Assembly (NCBI GenBank): GCA_003260075.1 | Contig: QLIY01000564.1 | Coordinates: 39,531-103,530 of the forward strand | Source of the DNA: Phallusia mammillata | Lineage: Eukaryota > Chordata > Ascidiacea > Phlebobranchia > Ascidiidae | DNA: 64,000 nt | Reading direction: 5' to 3' | Shown: piece by piece, positions 39,068 through 49,900 of the stretch | How the letters are laid out: the number at the start of each line of letters is the position of its first letter | Numbering within the stretch: position 1 is the first letter of the stretch | The notes under the pieces: model-generated | Databases searched by the model: none | Told to the model about the DNA's origin: nothing | What the model saw: the letters and a program-made list of their open reading frames with translations, nothing else | Program-made: the position numbers and the translations under genes

Positions 39068-40525
39068 ATGAATAGTCAAGCTATTTTTTGTCTGTTTCTA
39101 CTGCTGTTTTTGTGTGTAATTGCTGACAAAGAAAAGAAGAAGGAACAAGATGAAAGTGTTGCTTCATTTAAACTGTACAAAAAGTTATTCAAAGTAAAAC
39201 GCAAAGATCATATAATGGCTGTGCAGAAACTGCTCCTTGTAGAAAATGTGGAAAAGAAAGCTAAACTAACTTGGATCATGTTAGACACAATAATTAAGGT
39301 TGGTTAATGATAATTAGGGTATTTTAGCCTGGACACTGAAATACTGTTTGTGTTTAGACAATCTCTCAAGCAGAAAAATATCTTGAAGAAAAAAATGTTG
39401 TGTTGGACAAATTTCCTGTGGATTTGGAGATTAAAGATGGTAGTACTGTGCTTCTAAAGACACAAATTTATGTAATCTTGTAATGATGCTGAATAACTTA
39501 CACAGGGTCATGCTTTTTAAAAAAGTCTTGCGTTGAAGCCAGTTTTTTTTTAAACTGTGAAGTCAAAAGTGTGGTAGGCCTAATTTTTGGCATATCTATA
39601 CAACCCTGCACATGATTCTTTTACATCCTATTATTCATCTGTCAAAGTCCTTGTTTATGTGTGTTGAAAGTCCATTAGATTTTGTTAAATATACAATTCT
39701 CACATGTTTAGTCAATCATATTGGGTTGTTTATGTAGCCCAACCAGCCCTAAGCCTATCCTATTTGACAGAGTTGGCACATGTGCTGGAAAATACCGCGC
39801 TTTTTGCTGACATCATTGTGCGCTTTCCAAAATTGGTACATGGGTTCTACAAAAAGAATTCAAAGATGTGGAAACCAGTGATGGAGAAAGCTATCGAAAT
39901 ATGCAACAAGACTGGTGTATATCGAGGAGACCACCAAATGATTCTTACAAGCGTAAGTGTATATTGCCTCCTTGCAACACTCTTTCCCAGTAAATGAGAC
40001 TACTTACATATATACATAAATAACAATATTGAACTAAGGTACACAATTCATGGTTTGAAAACTCTGACAAGAAACGGTCAATAATATGTGGAAAGATGTC
40101 TTGTTCTTTTACCAATATATTGGCTTGTCTTGTTGTCTTGAACTATAGCTGTACTTTTGGCTTTAAAACTAAGGCCAGAGACAAAAGGAGAAGACAGATT
40201 ATAACATAAAATGCCAAGAGTATTAACAATCAAACATTTGTTGTGTTGTTGTTTTTTAGTTGCAGCAGGAGCTTGGTATTGGTGAAGTTGACCCAAATTA
40301 CAAAAATCCATTTAAGGCGCAAGAAAATACTGCACAGGTAATATTGTGTCTAAAATTTGAATCTTAAGTGTTTTTGTTAGGTTTGTCCTAAAATCAATCA
40401 ACTTTTAGGCCGAACTGACTTCAGAAGAGAGACGGGAACTGTATAAGACAGCAAAGATGAAGAAAAAAGTGCATGAAAGAAAAGAGAAAAGAACGGGTCC
40501 CCAAATGTCTAAACGCGAACTTTAG
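39068..40525 (+). CDS. CCDC134: CCDC134 homologue, secretory-pathway protein
   Basis: CCDC134 is a small ER/secreted protein; in vertebrates it affects ERK/JNK signalling and HSP90B1-client biology. Exons: 39068-39298, 39358-39439, 39738-39952, 40260-40337, 40409-40525; 723 nt, 240 residues (human 229). The first 19 residues are a clear signal peptide (NSQAIFCLFLLLFLCVIA). Then come KLYKKLFKVKRKDH, VLENTALFADIIVRFPKLVH, CNKTGVYRGDHQMILTS, QQELGIGEVDPNYKNPF, and a basic C-terminal helix (SEERRELYK...). It ends KREL, a KDEL-type ER retrieval signal; the human protein ends QSEL. AATAAA lies at 40681-40686. A cis or spliced-leader acceptor may be tgattgcag about 25 bp before the ATG. Confidence 0.92.
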
Positions 40526-40673
40526 CATCAAGTTTTTGCATTGACATGCTATGGGATTATTTCAAAGGTGCTCAACCAAAATGAGGTGCCTCAGTTCAGC
40601 TGAGAAGCAAGAAATGACTGTGTTTGATGCAATATGTCACCAAAGTTTATTGACACTGGTACTCTCACTGTCG

Positions 40674-40686
40674 TTTATTAAATAAA
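40674..40686. terminator. Overlapping poly(A) signals on both strands
   Basis: The sequence tttattaaataaa contains AATAAA on the plus strand (for CCDC134, 156 bp after its stop) and on the minus strand (AATAAA read from tttatt, a candidate for DBR1, about 460 bp after its stop). If both are used, the convergent transcripts overlap. Confidence 0.45.
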
Positions 40687-41139
40687 TGTACTTGATACAC
40701 AGATTTCAAATTTATCATCTAATGTACAAACAGCAATTCATTTAAAATGTTCAGTTGTGCAACAAAGAAGACACTGTTTAGAATGCATGTTTGGTTGTTA
40801 AAAAAATCAGTTCTAGGGACAGCCAAAAGCCGATCACTTGTTATTAGACATATCTCTGTAAATTTATCATTCAATATACAAGCTGAAATTCTTGTAAAAT
40901 GGTGCAGTTATGCTATAGAGGAGATATTGTTTGGAAAAGGGCAAAAAATCAGTTCTAGGATTAGCCAAAAGTCACTTTAATGACAACACTATTTGACATA
41001 CCTCCGCAGTCAACTTTGCAAAATCAAGATGAAGGGGGGGGGGCCAATCACTTTAATGACTACACTATTTGACATACCTCCGCAGTCAACTTTGCAAAAT
41101 CAAGATGAATCTTATGAAAATAAATCATCTACCCAATAG

Positions 41140-44100
41140 TCATGTTGTTTCATCCTCACTTGGGCCAGTATAAAATGATGCATTTCTTCGTTTAAACTTT
41201 TTTGCCTTACCAGCGGTCACACCTTCAGTAGCTTCAGAATCATTGTCACTTGATCTTTTACCACCACTCGATTGAACAGGAATGGAGTCTGTTACAGGGG
41301 GAAACGTTTCCCCCACTCGTGCTTCTGATTTGGAAGCTTGAGATGGTGTAGATGACTGGGGGAGTTTAGGTGCAGGAAGGTTCATAGAAAAGTTTGCCGC
41401 AATACTGATGGCGGGTCTCTTTGGTGTTGATTTCTTGCCACTGCAAAATGTACAGCTGTGTTAATTACAAATCTCTAGCACAGGGATGTTAAACCCAAAC
41501 AACTTTTTAGGGCCAAAAACAAACTTTTAAGTAAGTCAAGGGCCGCAGTATCAAAACACTTGTTACAGTGTAACATGACAAGAACAAAATTGCATGATTA
41601 AAAAGTAAAATATGCATTAATTCCATTAACTACATTAAAACCAATATTGTCATAAATAACAAACATATATACAGTATAGCAGAGTGAAAGAACTAACTGT
41701 GCTTTGTGTGCAAACTATGGCATACAATGATGCAACAATCGCAACTGCCAATTCTAAACATGGGATTTTGATTATCCTATTAAAATATTGCATATACCAC
41801 TAATAAAGAATGGTTGTATCATGTAAACTCGCTACTCTGACTTTGCGGACTGCACATAAACACTTAAGTGTTTCACTCCCCTGCTCTAGCAGACACGGTT
41901 AACTGCTACATTTTTTAACACATTGTATATCTATACATTTTCTGCACACATAATGCTAAAAGCACTTGTAATAAAAGGAACAATTACAACATGTGGGTTG
42001 CAAATCACTGAAAACTACACACTCTATAAATTTCTGAACCAATTGTAACAAAATCTTCATTAGTTAGGTTAGACCTCTGGCACAGAGACCTGAAGTGACT
42101 AGTGACTGAGTCAAAAAACTTGTTTGTAATACTAGAGCTGTTGATTAAGATTAAACATTTTAAACCTACCATTCCAGTTCTTCCTCAGTGCTTGACATGG
42201 GGGGGGGGGTTTGTTTGTAATACTAGAGCTGTTGATTGGGAGTAAACATTTTAAACCTACCATTCCAGTTCTTCCTCAGTGCTTGACATGGAAGACAAAG
42301 AGCTCACCATGGCAACATCATCTTCTTCATTACTTTGTATTGGACTTTTATCTGTGTCCTCTGATATCACTTCTTGGGATATATCTTATACAACATTAAA
42401 CAGTTAAATGCATGTATATGTATCTTTATAACCTCTGTGAGTTGAGTTTATTTTGCTCGGTGAAAGAACACATAGTGACACGACAAACACCAAGCTGGAA
42501 ATAGCTGTGCAACGCTAAAACGTTATGGAGCACAAAAAAGTGGATGGCACAAATGGTAGATAATGATTAAACACACTGCAGCTACATCGTATTATAAAGC
42601 GTTATGCGGCAGGAGTTGACCAGAGAGTGAGTTTGGCGCAATGTGAGTATAACACTTGTATAGGACGTCGAAACGTGGGGGGGGGGAACAAACACCAAGC
42701 TGGAAATAGCTGTGCAACACTAAAACGTTATGTTGCACAAATGGTAGATAATGATTAAACACACTGCAGCTACACCATATTATGAAGCATTATGTGGCAG
42801 GAGTTGGCCAGAGAGTGAGTTTGGCGCAATGTGAGTATAACACGACTAGGGGCAACGTTGGTAGGACCAGTCAAGTGGAATTTAACTACCCATGTTAGGA
42901 AAGAGGGGTTTATCAGGAAAAGGAACCCTGCCAGATAGTTACACGCCATGGAAGGAAGAGCAAACAAATGGAGTGAAACTCTACAGTAATAGTTGATTTT
43001 AAACTAACCTTCTTCTTCATCATCATCATCTTCAAGATTTATTTCATCTGGATTTATGGACGTGTTGCTAACTATGGCACTTGGCATTTCACTTGCCTCG
43101 TCTGTCATCCAGGAGGAGTTGTTTAAACTGACATCAGCAGAATCACTTTGCTACAATACAAAGTAGCACATTTGCATTACAACAGGGTTTTTCAACTTTT
43201 TTAGGTCCCTGGTCTATTTTGTCCTGGTATAATATTGTGCAGACCAAAATAAAGTGCAAAGTAATGAAGAAACTGTTTTTTTGTGTGTTTCATGAGGTTC
43301 ACACCACCTTAAACAAGGGTTTAAAATAATGCAAAATTGGTTTGTTGTCACAGAAAATTACCTGCAGTAACAGCATGAGTGGGTCGTTAATTTCAAGTTT
43401 GGCACAAAATTCAGTTGTTTGCTGATTTACTTTGCAGACCACAGGACGATTGTAACAAAACTGCTCAGGATTGTAAAGACATGAATCATCAGGACGAAAG
43501 TTTAATGGGATTTTAAGGTCTTCTCCTAGTAATGAAATCACCTGTGAATGATAAAGGTATTCTTAAACTGTCGGTGTTATCTAACTTGAGTTAATTGTAT
43601 ACCTCATTAATCTTTGCTTCATTTACAGAATAATCCCACTTTTCGTGCAGGCCTTTGGTTGGCAGAATAAATGTCTTGTACGAGGAAGACATTAAACTGT
43701 TAGTTTCTTTTAACACTGCCAGCCACTCAGCATCATAACACAGATCATCTAAACAACAAATGATTGTTTCTTATGTTCTTGGTTTTTGACCATATGATAC
43801 AGCAGAAGAAAATGGAATTACCAAGAGGCACATTTATACCAAAAAATGAATATTCTTGTAAAAAAGATCAACTAACCTGATGCATTATCTGGTGTTGGAA
43901 GTTCCAGGACTTGCAAAAAGTCACGTCTTGGCAAACATTTGTCAAGGGCAAGAAACTTAGTAATCTTGCACTGAAAATATTTTAAGCTAGGTTTATTTCG
44001 CTTGGTCAAAAAAACATAGCGACACAATTGCACTAAACAATCACCAATGCCGGAAATAGCTGCACAACATTATGGAGCACAAAATACTGAATGGCACAAT

Positions 44101-45830
44101 TGGTGGATCGTAACTAACTGTGCTGTAGCCAGGGTTTTTTTAAGGTTTGGTTTGAGTGACCGCTAAGTAGTTTTAAGAGACCCCAAGTGTTTCATTTAAA
44201 TACGGGGGGGGGGTTCGTAACTAAATGTGCTGTAGCCAGGGTTTTTTTAAGGTTTGGTTTGGGTGACCGCTAAGTAGTTTTAAAGGTTTTTTTTTAAGGT
44301 TTGGTTTGGGTGACCGCTAAGTAGTTTTAAGAGACTTTTTTTTAAGGTTTGGTTTGGGTGACTGCTAAGTAGTTTTAAAGACCCAAGTGTTTCATTTAAA
44401 TACCAAAAAATAGCCATATTTGCTTAAACGAATTATTTATTAGGCAACTGGCAAATTTGGGAAACCGCTGGAGAAATTTGGCCCAAAACCTTAGAAATTT
44501 GGCCCCAAAACACCTTAAAAAAAGCACTGGCTGTAGCTACACCATATTATGAAGGGGGGGGGGGAATTTTTTAAAACACCTTAAAAAAAGCACTGGCTGT
44601 AGCTACACCATATTATGAAGTATTAATATGCTTACAAAGTTACACACTTTTTGTACCAGTATAGTAAAGAAAAATATTATACCTTACCGTTTCAGGAGGT
44701 GGAAAAGTGTCAGCATCGTGATTTACCAAAGCTGGAAACTTCACATGCAAATGGCCTGAAAACCAGTATTGTGGCTGCAAAGTTTGGAGTAACTGCCACG
44801 ATGGCAGACTGCCAAGTTGATTGGTCCTAATGTCCCCTGAGAAAGCAAACACACATAAAATTATCTTTTTCATCATAAACAGTCGGTTTTATGTCAAAGT
44901 TTGCCACCCTTACTTTCAAAATGCCACTTCGTTTCTATCAACTTTTCTTTGTCACCATGATTCACTATTCCGTTTGGCCAGTCATGTGACATCATAATGT
45001 CCATTGGCTGTTTCAGCTGCTTTAATCTGGAGTACAAAGCATACTTAACTAGTGAATTTGGAAAAAAATCTTCGGAATATATGTTTTGTTTTTAATAAAA
45101 AAAAATCGCCTGTACAGCTGCCATAATCTGCAGACTGGGGCATAGTTAGTTCCTTATTTAAATAGAATAGTACCTAACTCACTAACTGGAGTTTAACTAT
45201 AAGCTTGATCACTTATTTCTACCTGAAAATGTCCATGTGTCGAACATGGTAGACACTGCGTTTAGTTGGGGGGGGGGTTCACCCATTTGTACCTGAAAAT
45301 GTCCATGTGTCGAACATGGTAGACACTGCGTTTAGTTGATTCAGTGTATGGCGGCTTTTCAAATCTTCCTCTGGTGTAATCATGTTGCTTGAAAATTCCT
45401 GATACTCCACCTATTCTCAGGCCTTTGTAATTGACTGCCCCAGCATAACCGAGATAAAATATGTTGGGAGCAACCCAGCCACCATAGGGAAGTTCCTGCC
45501 AAAAAACAGTCATAAAAATTTACAAACAAGACAAATTTTTGTGTAAAATTATTTTCCCAAATGTTTTACCATATTTTTCAGATTAATTCCCTGTAAAAAT
45601 ATTAGATGCTTCATAATTACCACTCAAAATATAGCTAAAATAAACATTAACAAAATTACAAACAAAACCAAATTTTGTGTAATTTTTTTCCCCATGATTG
45701 CTGTTTCTTGTTTTACCATATTTTCACTTTGTTTTGTTTTTTGTTTAAATTACCTGTAAATAATTTGATGCTTCGTGATTACCACCAATAAATATGGTTA
45801 AAAATGGGGCGGTTTTCTTTTCAGAATAAT

Positions 45831-45926
<96 letters not shown>

Positions 45927-46118
45927 AAAATCTTGCATTGATTTGTGTTTGTCTGGGACCGCCATGCATTGAAGATCGGCTTCATCCCTTACAGCTTGAA
46001 AATCTCCACAACATAGCAGAAGTTCAATTTCAATGCCCTCTTGCTTCTCGATAAACTGCAGGGTCTCATATATCTTGTCGAGTTCCCCATGACAGCACCC
46101 TTCGACAGCTATGTGCAT
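41140..46118 (-). CDS. DBR1: Lariat debranching enzyme DBR1 (interrupted by an assembly gap)
   Basis: DBR1 hydrolyses the 2'-5' bond of excised intron lariats in the nucleus. Exons: 45925-46118, gap, 45754-45830, 45293-45495, 44914-45026, 44688-44836, 43877-43970, 43603-43748, 43362-43541, 43009-43150, 42261-42384, 41140-41440 (1723 nt visible; human 544 residues). Metallophosphoesterase motifs: [36 protein letters not shown] and [11 protein letters not shown]. The C terminus keeps the [11 protein letters not shown] block after an acidic, low-complexity tail. The G run at 45831-45924 falls within coding sequence between SMQDF and HYSEKKTAP; by comparison with human DBR1 only about three codons are missing, so little coding sequence, perhaps plus an intron, is hidden. 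I take Met at 46118 (MHIAVEGCC), not the upstream in-frame start. Introns hold two hAT MITEs. Confidence 0.95.
41481..41883. mobile_element. hAT-type MITE, 8-bp TSD
   Basis: It begins cagggatgttaaacc and ends cactcccctg. The exact duplication ctctagca flanks it (41473-41480, 41884-41891). The left part (gttaaacccaaac...agggccgcag) resembles hAT ends of the gtccaaact...gggccgc type. It lies in DBR1 intron 10. Confidence 0.8.
42457..42850. repeat. Unclassified interspersed repeat (also 43990-44125 and 47820-48110)
   Basis: Shared strings include CATAGYGACAC, ggaaatagctg, GCAC and TGGCACAAWTGGT. Two copies end in a GTCGAAACGT-like stretch (42669-42676, 47869-47878), a motif common at the ends of some animal retroelements and reminiscent of the hammerhead GAAAC box. 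A 10-G gap at 42677-42686 duplicates this copy. No reading frame is recognisable. Confidence 0.5.
44130..44529. mobile_element. hAT-type MITE, 8-bp TSD, internally repeated
   Basis: The ends cagggtttttttaaggt and accttaaaaaaagcactg are inverted. The exact duplication gctgtagc flanks it (44122-44129, 44530-44537). The subterminal block (aaggtttggtttgggtgacc ... agtagttttaa) occurs four times, partly because of the false duplication at the 10-G gap 44204-44213. A second gap (44554-44564) duplicates its right end again. Confidence 0.85.
45831..45924. other. DBR1: Assembly-gap placeholder (94 G) in DBR1 coding sequence
   Basis: Ninety-four G separate two conserved DBR1 blocks. The polyproline predicted here on the minus strand is not part of the protein. 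Confidence 0.85.
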
Positions 46119-46972
46119 ATTGAATTCGGCCCAAACGTTCAGCAGAAACAAAAATAAAAACTGACAATCGCTGTAAGTTTTCGTAACGAAGAAACCGCGG
46201 TCTTTTGTGAGGGGAAATCACCGAAAAATCCCCCTGCCGTATATTTCTAGCAATATTATAAAACACGTTGCTAATATTATAGTTTAAGTTTTTGTGGCTG
46301 TCAAATTTAAGTAGGTGCACTGTCTGTACCTTACTTATCTTTATAACAGTTTCATGCTTCTTTACTGTTAATTTTCACACTACTTAAAAAAAATTCATGA
46401 TTAGGATTTTAGTTGTGATATTTTTATGCCCAACGAAAACAGGATCTTACAAAAATTCACCCACCAAACAATAAACAAACCATAGCATTTACACGCTCCG
46501 GAGATAAAAGTAGAAAAAGCATTCGCAAATCAGCAGAACAGACTTGACGTAAAAACTTATTGGTGTGTCTTGATAGTAGTCATGGACTTGCATACACTTT
46601 TAACTGATTTTTCATAGCTCGGGCGTTGGTGTCCAAAAACACCAGTGACCAGACTGTGCCTCGATTAGTTATTGCTTGTTTTGGTCAACGACATAAATTC
46701 ATGTACAACTAACTGTAGTAATGTATTGTTTACGTATCAACAAAAAAGGAAAAGGCAGCAATTTTAGCAACAACAAAGGTCGAAAACATAGAACACAATC
46801 AATAGAGAAAAAGCACGTTGGAACACATCGGGGGGGGGGGTAGTAATGTATTGTTTACGTATCAACAAAAAAGGAAACGGCAGCAATTTTAGCAACAACA
46901 AAGGTCGCTGAAAACATAGAACACAATCAATAGAGAAAAAGCACGTTGGAACACATCATCAGCGAGGTATAC
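46119..46972. other. DBR1-RRM1 spacer
   Basis: Both genes run leftward, so this holds the RRM1 3' region and the DBR1 promoter. About 118 bp (46711-46829) is repeated after an 11-G gap (46830-46840). I see no gene here. Confidence 0.5.
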
Positions 46973-49900
46973 TTATCCACTGCACATCAAACACTCCTCC
47001 TTATTTTGCAGGGAACAAACCATAGCAGCTTCGTTCTGTTTTCGTTCCTAAAAAAGTAACACAAATAATGTAACGTTTCTTTCAATGATTGGCAGTTAGT
47101 TTAGGTTCAAGCCTATACCTCTTCCTTTGTATTATTTTCCTCTGTTTCTTTTAGCTTCTTTTTGTCAACGGTAAATTGAATTGCTTGGGCAGCAGGCTTC
47201 GTTCGTAGATAGTACATGCCTGTTTTTAATCCCTGAAAACAATTTATCGAAACGTATAATGCGTTGTTTCAACTTTAAGCTATTTAGTGACAGGTGTGTT
47301 GTTCAGCATTTATTCTTACCGACTTCCAACCGTAGAAATGCATGCTTGTTAGCTTTCCATAACTCGGCTCAGCAATGTGTATGTTCAGACTTTGGCTTTG
47401 GTCGATAAACGGAGCGCGGTCGGCAGCCATCTTGACCACGTTTTTCTGCGAGATTTCCCAAACTGTGCGATACCTTGCTTTTACGTCGTCCGGTATTTCG
47501 GGAATGTTCTACGAAAAAAACGTTATTTGTCGAATAAAGTTGTTACGTAATTTTTCTTGTGAGTACCTGAATTGAGCCATTGGCTGCAATCATCTGCAGT
47601 TTAACGTTCTCGTTCCAGATTCCGTTTTCTGTTAGTTCTTTCAATAAGTGCTGATTTACAATCTGTCAAGAAGCATGTACATTATAACAGAAAAGTACAA
47701 GATATTATAATGCATATAAACGCGTCGAGGCAATATATATTAAGCGACAGACAGTGCACACCTTGTAGGTCGGAACAGTGTGCACTGCCATCAGAATAAA
47801 AAACAAACAAGTGAAAACATAGTGAGTGGATGTTGAAGACGACCTGTATAGACATCGAAACGTCGGAATAAAATTACATTTGCCAGAAGAGCTCTATAAA
47901 CTTGATATTACGCCTGGCAGCAATAGCTTATATAGTGAGTGAATTTTTAGTAATTTACTGCAAGATAATATATAGTTATACTTAATTCACTGGGCGAAAG
48001 AAAACATAGCGACACAATTACATTACAACAAGCTGGAAAAAGCTCCGCAAATAGGACATAATACAAAGCGCAAAAAACGAGGGCACAATTTGTGGATAAT
48101 GGCAAAAATGCAGGTACACTATGTATGAATACCTTACCTGAAATTCGCCAGACAGGACCCGGCGTGTGTAGATATTGCTTGTGTATGGTTCAATGGATTC
48201 ATTGTTTCCCAGAATTTGGGCAGTTGATGCTGTCGGCATTGGGGCAATCAGCAAACTGTTTCGCACTCCATGTCTGCAAGTAAAAGCATATCCACTTACT
48301 TAACACAAGCAACTTCTGTTTTGGCAAGATGTACAATTTTTCAACTTACTTTGCAATTTCTGCCTTCAACTTAGCCCAGTCCCAAAGTTTCGTTGGAGTT
48401 GCGTCCCACATGTCATATTGTAATTGCTAAAACAACACAATTTTCAGTTTTAATAACAAACAGACTAAAATATTAAAGAAGCTTTACAAAGGCATTAGGT
48501 TATTTCATAAAATCCAGTATTTGTTGTAAATTGAAATTTGACTGCTTTACCCAACAAAGTTTTAATCTTGTTACCTACCCCTTTGCTAACTGGAGATCCT
48601 TTGTATGTTTCATAGGGACCTAATTCTTTGGCAAGTTCACAGGATGTGGTAAGTGCAGCATAGTAAATGGTTTCGAAAATCTGTTTGTTAAGCAGCATTG
48701 CTTCTTCACAGTCAAACGCCAGTCGCATGAGAATAAATGTGTCAGCCAGACCTTGTACACCGATTCCAATTGGACGATGTCGAAAGTTTGATTTTTTGGC
48801 CTGTAAATTATGATACAAATTTTGTTAAATATGTAGTCTTTAGGTGCTTGAAATCAATGTTAAGGACAATGGCATGTAGAAAATAGTTTTACCTCTGGTA
48901 CAGGATAGTAGTTGACATCAATAATTTTATTCAGGTTTCTTGCAACCACTTTGGTGACTTCGTACAGCTTTTGAAAATCAAACACACCCTCTGGTTTAAC
49001 ATACATGGGAAGGGCAAGTGAAGCAAGGTTGCACACAGCTACCTAAAAAAATCAAAAGTAATGATTAAATTTGTTAGTTTATATGCCTAATATATGAGGA
49101 ATATAATGTTTATATGAGGAATATAATGGCCCAAATAGATGCAAAAACTGACATGTTGCATTGATCAGATGTTCATGCAAATGCTTTAATGACACCATTA
49201 ATGATATGAGACTACATAAATTACAGCCATATATATATATTTTATACAGATTACTTTGGTACCTCATCGGGGCTTGTAAATTCAACAATTTCAGTGCACA
49301 AATTAGAACTCTTTATTGTTCCAAGATTTTGTTGGTTGGACTTTCGGTTGCAAGCATCTTTGTAAAGCATGTATGGGGTTCCAGTTTCGATCTGGGATTC
49401 AATGATGGCGTACCACAGTTTCTGTGCCTTGATTGTCTTTCGTGCTTTGCCCTCCTTTTCATACCTAAAAAAATTATGGGCTGAGACTTTTTTTCATAAA
49501 ATGTTAACATATACTTAAGCAAATCAAATATGTATTGGCCTTTTGAACAACCTTTATGAAAACCAACAGAGAGTTATTAGACCTAAGTATAAAAGATGGA
49601 AACATTTCATGGTCTGTAAAAAACCTCACCACTTTGTGGAAAGGTCAAAAACAATAGACAAATAAAAATTATTTTAGAACAACCAATTTCTACTTTAATA
49701 AAATACTGAAGATGCCTACTGCTTATGTGAAATAAATATACCTCTTAAAAACAATACTTGCAGTCTGCAAGTTTGTAGAGCTCTTTGCAATCTGCTTTTA
49801 TGTGCAACTGTTGTCTCCATTGCTTATACCGAGTCTCCATATAATATATTATACTACACATATATAAAACAAACAATTGTTTACTTTTCAAAAAGTTCTT

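Noticed and set aside
43187-43320. hAT-like terminus (cagggtttttcaac) in DBR1 intron 8
   Set aside because: No convincing right end or target duplication found, so not listed as an element.
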